Source: an uncultured Candidatus Melainabacteria bacterium (GTDB lineage Bacteria > Cyanobacteriota > Vampirovibrionia > LMEP-6097). Taken from it: 13,112 nt of DNA. The notes beneath the pieces were generated by a model that saw only the letters and a list, made by a program, of their open reading frames with translations, was not told where the DNA came from and searched no databases. The translations under genes were made by a program, and so were the position numbers. Positions within the stretch are counted from its first letter, which is position 1, and every line of letters begins with the position of its first letter. The stretch is taken from NCBI GenBank assembly GCA_937927525.1, contig CALBDR010000332.1, positions 1 through 13,112 of the forward strand. The letters run 5' to 3'. Positions 6,139 to 13,110 of this stretch are shown in pieces.

Positions 6139-7840
6139 TACTTGTTACCTCGTTTGTTCTTTGATTTCTCTTTAAGGCTTTTTTCACTAACTTAGGTGCT
6201 AAGTCTTTAATCGTAGATATAGAACCGATTCTTTCTCTAGGTAGAATGAATTTTAGCTGACCTTGTTCTACTTTTTTATCATGCTTCATTGATTCCATCA
6301 TGGCATTGATGTCTATATCTTCAGGTATTTGATAGTCCATCTCAAAGGCTTTCATCAAGTCTATAACTTTATTCGTGTGCAGGTGACTGAATATATCTAT
6401 CTGTTCAGCTAGATAGCAAGCGCAGACTATGCCTATCGCAACTGCTTCACCGTGACTGTATCTTTCAAAGTTTGTAACTTCTTCTAATGCATGTCCAAAA
6501 GTATGTCCTAGGTTTAGATGCATCCTTATACCAGATTCACGTTCGTCGTTGATGACTATATTTGCTTTAATTTGTAAGCAATGTCTGATAATTTTGTTCA
6601 GGATTTCAGGGTCCCTATCTTTAATGAGTTGATGATTTCTATCGATGAAGTCAAAGAATGTATCACCTTCATCATCGACTATAAGTGAGTCCCACTGTTT
6701 TCCAAGAAGAGCATATTTGATTAATTCACCTAAACCACTTTTGAATTCTTTATCTGGAAGTGTTTCTAAATGCGCAACATCAATGTAAACTAAGTTAGGC
6801 TGATAAAAAGCACCGATTAAATTTTTTCCTTCTGGAACGTTAATTCCTGTTTTACCACCTACAGATGAATCAATCATAGAAAGCAGTGTCGTAGGGATTT
6901 GGATATAGTTAATTCCTCTATAGTAAGTTGCTGCTGCAAAGCCACCCATGTCACCTATAACTCCACCACCTAAAGATATGATGGTGTCTTTTCTTTCAAA
7001 TTTATGACTAAGTAAATTCTGAACTATAAGCTGATAGCTAAAAAAGTTTTTGTTTTTCTCACCATCATCTAAAGTTAATGCATGAATCTCAAAGTGATAT
7101 TGAAGAGCTGATTTGAGTCTATTAACAAATTGCTCAGGAATACCTGATTGACTAAGAATTAAGACTTTTCTACCGAGTTTCAGTCTTTTTAATGTAGTGT
7201 GGATTTTCAAGAGATCATCAAATAAAATGTCATATCCATGAGAGTTTCGAGGGATCTCAACATTTAATCTTCCGTAAGCAATTTCTTCTAAGCCTAGCTC
7301 CGAGATTATATGTTTAGCTAAGCTATCTACGGATTTATTCATGGTGCAAACTTGTAAATCTGTGCCCATATAAGCATCTTTTCTTTTTTCCCAAAGGTCT
7401 ACTAAGGTGTTTTTTTGATCAGTACCTTTTAATAAAGGTCTATGAGTTTTATGTTCTACTCTTTGTGAAACAGTATCGATGTCAGCTAAAAGAGTAATGA
7501 TTTTAGCTCTATTTTTTATGAAGCTTCTATTCTCTTCATTTACTATGGCTCCACCACCAAGTGCTACTACTAAATTGTTATTGCTGAAAACTTCTCTGAT
7601 AGCAGTTTTTTCTAAAGCCCTGAAACTTTCTTCACCTTCATATTCAAAAATCTCTTTTACAGTCTTGCCTGCTTTTTTCTCTATATATGAGTCTAGATCT
7701 ATAAACTTTCTTCTGAGGTACTTCGCTAATTTAGAACCAACGGAACTTTTTCCAGCTCCCATGATACCTGTTAAGGCGATGTTCTCTTTTTCATTAATGG
7801 GAAGCTTAATTTGTTCTAATTTATCGCTTTGGTTTTGCAC
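6131..7840 (-). CDS. aroKB: Fused shikimate kinase / 3-dehydroquinate synthase
   Basis: One polypeptide carries two shikimate-pathway enzymes. AroB cyclises DAHP to 3-dehydroquinate (step 2) and AroK phosphorylates shikimate (step 5). Numbering from GTG 7840 (569 residues), the kinase half is about 15-180: Walker A GIMGAGKS (25-32), DLDS (48-51), GGG (95-97) and lid arginine R134. The synthase half is about 190-545: NAD-binding GGGVIGD (291-297), IPTTLL, SSVGGKTGIN, and metal/catalytic residues E372, H446, H450 and H463. Both active sites look intact. The start is uncertain, as there is no ATG before the Walker A. TTG at 7879 would add 13 residues but overlaps the divergent phosphohexomutase start; GTG 7840 lacks a Shine-Dalgarno sequence. 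Such fusions are known in some bacteria. First gene of the unit with carA. Confidence 0.93.
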   Translation of the reverse strand: MQNQSDKLEQIKLPINEKENIALTGIMGAGKSSVGSKLAKYLRRKFIDLDSYIEKKAGKTVKEIFEYEGEESFRALEKTAIREVFSNNNLVVALGGGAIVNEENRSFIKNRAKIITLLADIDTVSQRVEHKTHRPLLKGTDQKNTLVDLWEKRKDAYMGTDLQVCTMNKSVDSLAKHIISELGLEEIAYGRLNVEIPRNSHGYDILFDDLLKIHTTLKRLKLGRKVLILSQSGIPEQFVNRLKSALQYHFEIHALTLDDGEKNKNFFSYQLIVQNLLSHKFERKDTIISLGGGVIGDMGGFAAATYYRGINYIQIPTTLLSMIDSSVGGKTGINVPEGKNLIGAFYQPNLVYIDVAHLETLPDKEFKSGLGELIKYALLGKQWDSLIVDDEGDTFFDFIDRNHQLIKDRDPEILNKIIRHCLQIKANIVINDERESGIRMHLNLGHTFGHALEEVTNFERYSHGEAVAIGIVCACYLAEQIDIFSHLHTNKVIDLMKAFEMDYQIPEDIDINAMMESMKHDKKVEQGQLKFILPRERIGSISTIKDLAPKLVKKALKRNQRTNEVTSNG

Positions 7841-7864
7841 TTTTAGCTTATTTTGACATATAAT
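7835..7864 (+). promoter_or_regulatory. Putative sigma-70-type promoter of the phosphohexomutase gene
   Basis: TTGCAC (7835-7840) and a perfect TATAAT (7859-7864) are separated by 18 bases. TATAAT ends 9 bases before ATG 7874, so the mRNA would have at most about three bases of leader. The region lies at the start of the divergent aroKB gene, so the two promoters must overlap and may compete. Confidence 0.6.
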
Positions 7865-7873
7865 TAATACAGT

Positions 7874-9337
7874 ATGCAAGCAGTTTCAAAGTCTTCTAGT
7901 AAACACCAAATCCGTTTCGGAACAGATGGGTGGAGAGCATTAATAGCTAAAGAGTTCACTTATGACAATTTAGACCTCGTAACTAGAGCAATTTCTTCAT
8001 ATATTCTTAATAACTTTAAAGAGGATAGACCGATCTTCATAGGTTATGATGCTCGTTTTTTAGCTGATAAATTCGCTAAATTCTCTGCTGAGATTTTTAA
8101 TTCTTATGGTATCGATGTGAAACTGATTGCTGAGCCGATAGCGACACCAGTTATAGCTTTTGCTGCTCAAGCAGAGCCTAGTTATGGTGCACTAATGTTT
8201 ACTGCTAGTCATAACCCATCTGAGTATATGGGAATTAAGTTTATTCCAGAATACGGTGGTCCAGCTACTGTGGAAATTACTAATCAGATCCTTTCTGAGA
8301 CTGATAAATTTGCCGATGATAAAGAAGCTTATTCAGAGAAAGTTTCGAAGCTTGCTCATAAAGCTACAGGTTCTATTACTAATTTTGATGCTAAGACTCC
8401 ATATGTAAACTATATTAAAACAGTTGTAGACTTTGATTTACTTAAGAAAAAGAATTCTGAAAAGCAGGTTAAGGTAATCTATGATTCACTTCATGGTGTA
8501 GGTAAGAACTTTGTTAATAAACTTCTTGAAGAAGCTGGTTTTAATGTAACTGCTCTCCATGATACTGTTGACCCTACCTTTGGTGGTTCTCTTCCAGATC
8601 CATCTGTAAAGAGATTAACTGAGTTAAAGGAAACAGTTATTTCTAAAAAAGCACAATTAGGCGCAGCTAATGATGGTGACGCTGATAGATTTGCATTTCT
8701 AGACGATAAAGGTGATTTCTATCCAGCAAATAAAACACTTCCTATAATCACTAAATATTTAGCAGAAAATAAAGGCTTTAAAGGTAAAATTGGTAGAACT
8801 TTAGCTACTACGCATCTTTTTGATGAACTTGCTAAAAAACTAGGCACTGAGACTATCGAAACTCCAGTAGGTTTTAAGTGGTTATGTGCTCTTATGAGAG
8901 AGCAAGAAATGCTTTTAGTCGCTGAAGAATCTGGTGGTATGAGTATTAAAGGACATATTCCAGAGAAAGACGGTATATTAGCTATCCTACTAACAGCTGA
9001 GGTTTTAGCAGCTACAGGAAAAACTCTTTCTCAGTTATGGAATGAAGTTCAAGACTTTGTTGGTAAAAAGTATTTCTACGATAGATTAGATCTTCACTTA
9101 GATGGAGAGAAGAAGGATGAGTTTGTTGCTACTTTTAAAAATCCTGAGCTTAAGAATATAGGTGATTTCAAAGTTCTTAAAGTTGATCTTACTGAGGGTG
9201 CTAAGCTTTATTTCGAAAATGGTTCATGGTTATTAGCTCGTCCTAGTGGTACTGAGGCTATGTGTAGAGTTTATTTCGAAGGGAATGATAAAGCGGAGCT
9301 TGATAAGTTAGTTGAGACTGTTGAAGCTATGGTTTAA
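7874..9337 (+). CDS. Phosphoglucomutase/phosphomannomutase family protein
   Basis: A 487-residue alpha-D-phosphohexomutase, which interconverts hexose 1- and 6-phosphates through an enzyme phosphoserine. The four expected sites are present in order: FGTDGWR (15-21); the phosphoserine loop TASHNP (110-115) with S112; the Mg-binding loop NDGDADR (267-273); the sugar-specificity region EESGG (351-355) with GHIPEKDG (360-367); and the phosphate-binding RPSGTE (456-461). These do not decide between glucose, mannose or glucosamine phosphate. Its TASHNP loop and EESGG sugar motif suit a glucose/mannose enzyme rather than GlmM, but this is an inference. It reads away from aroKB, with a strong TATAAT just before ATG and no Shine-Dalgarno sequence. 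A weak terminator-like hairpin follows. Confidence 0.93.
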   Translation: MQAVSKSSSKHQIRFGTDGWRALIAKEFTYDNLDLVTRAISSYILNNFKEDRPIFIGYDARFLADKFAKFSAEIFNSYGIDVKLIAEPIATPVIAFAAQAEPSYGALMFTASHNPSEYMGIKFIPEYGGPATVEITNQILSETDKFADDKEAYSEKVSKLAHKATGSITNFDAKTPYVNYIKTVVDFDLLKKKNSEKQVKVIYDSLHGVGKNFVNKLLEEAGFNVTALHDTVDPTFGGSLPDPSVKRLTELKETVISKKAQLGAANDGDADRFAFLDDKGDFYPANKTLPIITKYLAENKGFKGKIGRTLATTHLFDELAKKLGTETIETPVGFKWLCALMREQEMLLVAEESGGMSIKGHIPEKDGILAILLTAEVLAATGKTLSQLWNEVQDFVGKKYFYDRLDLHLDGEKKDEFVATFKNPELKNIGDFKVLKVDLTEGAKLYFENGSWLLARPSGTEAMCRVYFEGNDKAELDKLVETVEAMV

Positions 9338-9344
9338 AGGGTTT

Positions 9345-9371
9345 GCGTAGTTGCTAAATCTCTGCGTTTTT
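9345..9371 (+). terminator. Weak possible intrinsic terminator
   Basis: Just after the phosphohexomutase stop, GCGTAG (9345-9350) can pair with CTGCGT (9362-9367), with two G-T wobbles, and a run of five T follows (9367-9371). The stem is short and the loop is 11 bases, so it would be a weak terminator at best. The rest of the gap up to 9486 holds only a 20-codon frame (9419-9481, AAAGG upstream), which I do not call a gene. Confidence 0.3.
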
Positions 9372-9473
9372 AAGCGCTTCGAAATCCTCGCTCAGATGCA
9401 ACAAAATAAAGGCTAATCATGAATAGAATTCTTCTTGAATTGCAATATCCTGATTTTGGCAATAAAACTGGGG

Positions 9474-9479
9474 TAAAAT
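9474..9479 (+). promoter_or_regulatory. Putative -10 box for mqnC
   Basis: TAAAAT ends 7 bases before GTG 9487, and CTGATT lies 18 bases upstream as a weak -35. This would give a leaderless mRNA starting at GTG. An alternative pair, TTGGCA (9456-9461) and TAATAT (9479-9484) with 17-base spacing, would place the start just past GTG, favouring the in-frame TTG at 9490. The two readings cannot be separated from sequence alone. Confidence 0.3.
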
Positions 9480-9486
9480 AATATTA

Positions 9487-10683
9487 GTGTTGAAAACATC
9501 GAATCCTATTTTAAATAAAGCTCTTGAAGGTGAGCGTATTAGTCCAGAAGATGCTTTAGAACTTTTTGAGAAAGCAGATTTACTTGAACTCGCTTATGTT
9601 GCTAATGAAAAGAGAAAATCTTTCCACCCTGACTCAGAACCTGTAACTTATGTAGTGCAGAGAAATATCAATTATTCTAACGTTTGCACTGCTCACTGCA
9701 GTTTCTGTGCATTTTATACTCCTCCTGGAATCGAAGAAGGAGTGGGGAATTTTCCAAAAGCGTATGTTTTAGATTATGAAACTGAAATGAAGCCTAAGAT
9801 TCAGGAATTAGTAGATATTGGCGGGACTGAGATTTTATTGCAGGGAGGACACAATCCTGAATTAGGTTTAGATTATTATCAGGAGCTTTTTATCCAGATT
9901 AAGAAAGACTTTCCAAATGTAACGTTGCATGCTTTAAGTCCTTCTGAAGTGCAGCATATCACTGAGAAACACTTTACACCAGTAGGGTTATACGGGGATG
10001 GCACTAATCCTAGATCTATTATTGATCCTAGTTTGGAGGAGATTAAATATGTCTTAGAAGCACTGAAAGATGCTGGCATGGATTCTCTTCCTGGTGCTGG
10101 TGCTGAAATACTTTCAGAGCGGGTTAGAAAGATTATAGCTCCTAAGAAAATTGATACCCAGAGGTGGCTAGATATCATGGAAACTGCTCATAGTATTGGT
10201 TTTAGATCTTCAGCGACTATGATGTATGGTCATGTGGAAACTTATGAAGATAGGATACAGCATATGCTTGAACTGAGGAATGTTCAGGATAGAACTGATG
10301 GTTTTACGGCATTTGTTTTATGGAATTTTCAGAGAGGTGATACACCACTTGGGAAAATAATGGACTCGTTTGAAAAAGATGGAAAATTACCTGAATATAA
10401 TAAAGAATCTTCAGGTGAAGAATACTTAAGATCTCTAGCTATAGCTAGGATTTTCTTAGATAATTTTAAAAACTTCCAAGCAAGCTGGGTTACTCAGGGA
10501 CATGAAATCGGTCAAGTTTCATTGAATTTTGGTTGTAATGATCTCGGTGGTAATATGATGGAAGAAAATGTGGTTTCTGCTGCTGATACTACTTATAGAA
10601 CTTCTGTGAAGCAGATGGAGTATTTTATTGAAGCTTGTGGGCGCGATTTTGCACAGAGAGATACTCAGTATAATTTAGTGTAA
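9487..10683 (+). CDS. mqnC: Cyclic dehypoxanthinyl futalosine synthase (radical SAM)
   Basis: MqnC makes the cyclic intermediate of the futalosine route to menaquinone, by radical SAM cyclisation of dehypoxanthine futalosine. The 398-residue protein has the radical SAM motif C67-x3-C71-x2-C74 in NYSNVCTAHCSFCAFY, followed by ILLQGGHNPELGLDYY (116-131) and LHALSPSEV. Other family blocks are DSLPGAGAEIL, TMMYGHVET, GFTAFVLWNFQRGDTPLG, and ASWVTQGHEIGQVSLNFGCNDLGGNMMEENVV. ASWVTQG and the GGxNPELGLDYY block favour MqnC over its relative MqnE. None of mqnA, B, D or E is nearby. The start is GTG (9487) or TTG (9490), with no Shine-Dalgarno sequence. thrC follows after 31 bases. The organism probably makes menaquinone by this route. 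Confidence 0.93.
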   Translation: MLKTSNPILNKALEGERISPEDALELFEKADLLELAYVANEKRKSFHPDSEPVTYVVQRNINYSNVCTAHCSFCAFYTPPGIEEGVGNFPKAYVLDYETEMKPKIQELVDIGGTEILLQGGHNPELGLDYYQELFIQIKKDFPNVTLHALSPSEVQHITEKHFTPVGLYGDGTNPRSIIDPSLEEIKYVLEALKDAGMDSLPGAGAEILSERVRKIIAPKKIDTQRWLDIMETAHSIGFRSSATMMYGHVETYEDRIQHMLELRNVQDRTDGFTAFVLWNFQRGDTPLGKIMDSFEKDGKLPEYNKESSGEEYLRSLAIARIFLDNFKNFQASWVTQGHEIGQVSLNFGCNDLGGNMMEENVVSAADTTYRTSVKQMEYFIEACGRDFAQRDTQYNLV

Positions 10684-10695
10684 GTCCTAATAAGT

Positions 10696-10701
10696 TATAA
10701 T
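10696..10701 (+). promoter_or_regulatory. Putative -10 box for thrC
   Basis: A perfect TATAAT lies in the 31-base mqnC-thrC gap, ending 13 bases before ATG 10715. The predicted start would leave a leader of about 7 bases. There is no good -35 at normal spacing, so thrC may instead be co-transcribed with mqnC. Confidence 0.35.
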
Positions 10702-10714
10702 ATTAACTTGATTC

Positions 10715-11812
10715 ATGCTTTATAAAGGAACTATTAATAGATATAAAAAATACTTGCCTGTTACTAAGGACACACCTATCGTGAGTCTTTGTGAAGGTAG
10801 AACTCCTTTAGTAGAAGCTAAGAATATCGCGAAACTTACTGGTGTTAAAGGTCTAAAAGTTTTTTGTAAGATAGAAGGTGTTAACCCGAGTGGCTCTTTT
10901 AAAGACCGTGGTATGACTATGGCTGTTTCTAAAGCTGTAGAGAAAGGTGCTACCAAAATCATTTGTGCTAGTACCGGTAACACTAGTGCTTCAGCGGCAG
11001 CTTATGCTTCTAGGGTAAGAGCTATGGGTTATGATATGGAGTCTTACGTGATTATTCCAGCTGGCTACGTTGCTTTAGGAAAGCTTTCTCAGGCTATGAT
11101 CTATGGTTCTAAAGTTATCCAAATCGAAGGTAACTTTGATGACGCTTTAAATATAGTGAAGTCTTTATCTGAAAATTATCCGATTGAGCTCGTGAATTCT
11201 TTAAACCCTTTTAGAATAGAAGGTCAAAAGACTGGGGCTTTTGAAATTGTAGATGAACTTGGTTCAGCTCCTGATTATTTATGCTTACCAGTAGGGAACG
11301 CCGGGAATATAACCGCTTACTGGAAAGGTTTTAAAGAGTATTTAAGCTTCTGGAGAAAGAGACCTAAGATGTATGGTTTCCAAGCTGAAGGAGCTTCTCC
11401 TATCGTAAATAAAAAAGTATTCGAGAAGCCCGATACTATCGCTACTGCAATTAGAATTGGAAATCCAGCGAGCTGGGAAAAAGCTGAAGAAGCTTTAGAG
11501 GAGTCCCATGGACATATTGATTCGGTTTCAGATAGAGAGATTTTAGATGCATATAAATTACTGCATCAGATGGATGGAATTGCTTGTGAGCCATCGTCTG
11601 CAACTGGAGTTGCTGGTTTACTGAAAGCCGCTAAACAAGGCTTAATTCAAGCGAATTCTACAGTGGTTTGTATTCTTACTGGTAATGGTCTTAAAGACCC
11701 ATCTACAGCTATCCAAGAGGTTGATATTGATGAAAATGAATCTTATCCAGCAGATGAATCTAAAATCATTAAAGTTCTTGGTCTTGAAGGTGAAGAATTA
11801 GTTTCGAAATAG
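10715..11812 (+). CDS. thrC: Threonine synthase
   Basis: Threonine synthase converts O-phosphohomoserine to threonine with pyridoxal phosphate, the last step of threonine synthesis. The 365 residues fit the short bacterial class. The cofactor lysine is K63 in NPSGSFKDRGMTMA (57-70). STGNTSASAAAY (86-97), the phosphate-binding PVGNAGN (192-198), CEPSSATGVAG (291-301) and TGNGLKDP (322-329) complete the fold-type II pattern. SLCEGRTPLV (24-33) near the N-terminus is also typical. ATG has no Shine-Dalgarno sequence; a TATAAT box lies 13 bases upstream. It follows mqnC by 31 bases on the same strand without an obvious functional link. Its last 44 bases overlap the 3' end of the kinase-like locus on the other strand. 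Confidence 0.96.
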   Translation: MLYKGTINRYKKYLPVTKDTPIVSLCEGRTPLVEAKNIAKLTGVKGLKVFCKIEGVNPSGSFKDRGMTMAVSKAVEKGATKIICASTGNTSASAAAYASRVRAMGYDMESYVIIPAGYVALGKLSQAMIYGSKVIQIEGNFDDALNIVKSLSENYPIELVNSLNPFRIEGQKTGAFEIVDELGSAPDYLCLPVGNAGNITAYWKGFKEYLSFWRKRPKMYGFQAEGASPIVNKKVFEKPDTIATAIRIGNPASWEKAEEALEESHGHIDSVSDREILDAYKLLHQMDGIACEPSSATGVAGLLKAAKQGLIQANSTVVCILTGNGLKDPSTAIQEVDIDENESYPADESKIIKVLGLEGEELVSK

Positions 11813-12692
11813 TTTCAGTATTTTCATTTCTGATTATTTTTTCTTTAGTGCTCATATATAAAGTGTTTTTTAATTTTATTAAAAGTGCTATTAGTTTTTC
11901 TTTGCTTGCAAGCACTCTTTTTGACTGAGTTTCAAAATTATTTGATTTTATAAAATGAAACTCATAGAAATTATTTGCTTGTTTTTCAATATCTCTTATT
12001 TGCTTATTACTTAAAGAATTCATTTTCAGGAATGAATTGAAAATAATATATTGGTTCTCTATTGTATTCTCAGAGAGACTTTGTGGTGGAATGTTTTGAT
12101 CATTTTTTATGGCTGTTATTATATTTGTTTTTTTATTATTTATCTCTTGAATTTTATCAATAAGGTTTTTGTTTTGATAGTTCATTAAATTCTTTATTTG
12201 ATTTGAATAATGTTGCTTTTGCCTGACTTTAATAAAAATGAAAGAAGATATAAATAAAAAGCTAGTGATTAATAATCTTAGAAGTTTTTTATTAATTGAA
12301 AAAAATATTTCTTTTTTAGAGTATTCTTCAGATAAAGCTTTTCTTAATTTCGGAAAATAAACACTGATACTATTTTCACGAGTATATAAATTATATACTT
12401 CAACTTTAGCCTCGTGGTATTTTAATATTTTAGAAATAGATTTTAAGCCATGGCGAGAGTTTATTGGTTTTAATTTTTCAAAACTTGATGCTAATTCTTC
12501 ATTGAAAGCTTGATCTGGAGTATGTATTTTAAGTAACCAAAAATCATTTTCCTCTTCAAGTTTTAAGGTTATTATGGAGTTTGAGACTTTTAATGCATTT
12601 TCAATAAGATTTAAAAGAGCTTTTGATAAAAGTGGAAAATTACCAGATATTAATGCATTATTTTTTTTAACTTTATCTTTAATTTTTAAGCG
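11769..12692 (-). pseudogene. Interrupted sensor-kinase-like gene: ATP-binding segment, TM helix, helical tail
   Basis: Open for 307 codons with no ATG, GTG or TTG until ATG 12185, and preceded by in-frame TAA codons at 12693-12695, 12720-12722 and 12729-12731. The first part resembles the GHKL ATP-binding domain of histidine kinases: SGNFPLLSKALLNLIENALKVS is an N-box (asparagine in LIENALK), and SRHGLKSISKIL stands where the G2 box should be but lacks its glycine pattern. D-x-G-x-G is replaced by HTPDQA. ATP binding may therefore be weakened. After YFPKLRKALSEEYSKK comes a membrane helix (LLRLLITSFLFISSFIFI, about 12270) and about 150 residues of K/N-rich helix. A membrane helix behind the catalytic domain is unusual. 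If only 11769-12185 is translated, the product is the 138-residue tail. The end overlaps thrC. Confidence 0.6.
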
Positions 12693-12728
12693 TTAGTCTT
12701 TTAAAACATTCAAAGTCTTTTAATCTAA

Positions 12729-12980
12729 TTAATCTTTTAAATCAATTGAACTTTTCAAGTAAATCTCTGAGCGACTGTTATCTAAAGTTTCAAAGACTTC
12801 TTTAAAGTGAAGCACTGAAGATTCTATCAATTTTTTTATTTTTTTAATTTGGCTTTGATTATTATCATCTATTTTTAGTTCAGATACTTCTGCATTAACT
12901 AAGTTGAAAAGATTAATAGCATCATGAATATGAGATCTTGAGATTTCTTCAGTATTAATTTTTCTCTTCATATTAGTCAT
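12729..12980 (-). pseudogene. Histidine-kinase DHp-like fragment (83 aa)
   Basis: An 83-codon frame beginning MTNMKRKINTEEISRSHIHDAINLFN. It looks like the dimerisation and phosphotransfer hairpin of a sensor kinase: H19-D20 in SHIHDA sits where the phospho-accepting H-D/E pair belongs. It is followed by two long helices with a polar turn (KIDDNNQSQ) and a second helix ending SRSEIYLKSSIDLKD. The downstream ATP-binding segment is in the same reading frame, beyond three TAA codons in 13 codons, and the order is that of a kinase. I therefore treat this as part of one damaged gene, although it might be expressed as a small separate protein. No Shine-Dalgarno sequence is visible. The kinase-family assignment rests on pattern and context, not on a strong motif. 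Confidence 0.5.
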
Positions 12981-12984
12981 AATT

Positions 12985-13110
12985 TTAATTGGTTTTAGTT
13001 CTTGATGTTAATACCCAGATGAAAATAGTTGATATCGCAATGAATAGATTGATTGAGTAAATAATATTTAAGTATTTAAGACCTGAGATATCAATGCTAT
13101 TGGCTATAGA
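12985..13110 (-). CDS. C-terminal end of a membrane protein, cut by the window edge
   Basis: An open frame entering from the right edge, 41 visible residues ending at TAA 12985-12987. It contains one hydrophobic helix (about YLNIIYSINLFIAISTIFIWVL), then TSRTKTN. The stop is four bases before the ATG of the DHp-like fragment, in another frame. A membrane helix just before a DHp segment is the usual layout of a sensor kinase, so this may be the N-terminal sensor part of the same broken gene. Removing one A from the run read from 12996-12993 would fuse it in frame: TSRTK, then PIKIMTNMKRK. It may instead be a separate upstream gene. Confidence 0.4.
   Translation of the reverse strand, partial: SIANSIDISGLKYLNIIYSINLFIAISTIFIWVLTSRTKTN

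Noticed and set aside
7479..7856. 125-codon plus-strand frame inside aroKB
   Set aside because: It lies entirely opposite the conserved shikimate kinase domain and has shadow-like composition.
9419..9481. 20-codon frame with AAAGG upstream, ending just before mqnC, as a possible leader peptide
   Set aside because: The peptide (MNRILLELQYPDFGNKTGVK) has no run of regulatory codons, no attenuator hairpin is visible, and the likely mqnC -10 box lies inside it. Chance is the simpler explanation.
9879..10178. 99-codon minus-strand frame inside mqnC
   Set aside because: It is a shadow of conserved radical SAM coding sequence.
10720..10983. 87-codon minus-strand frame inside thrC
   Set aside because: It is a shadow of the cofactor-binding region of thrC.
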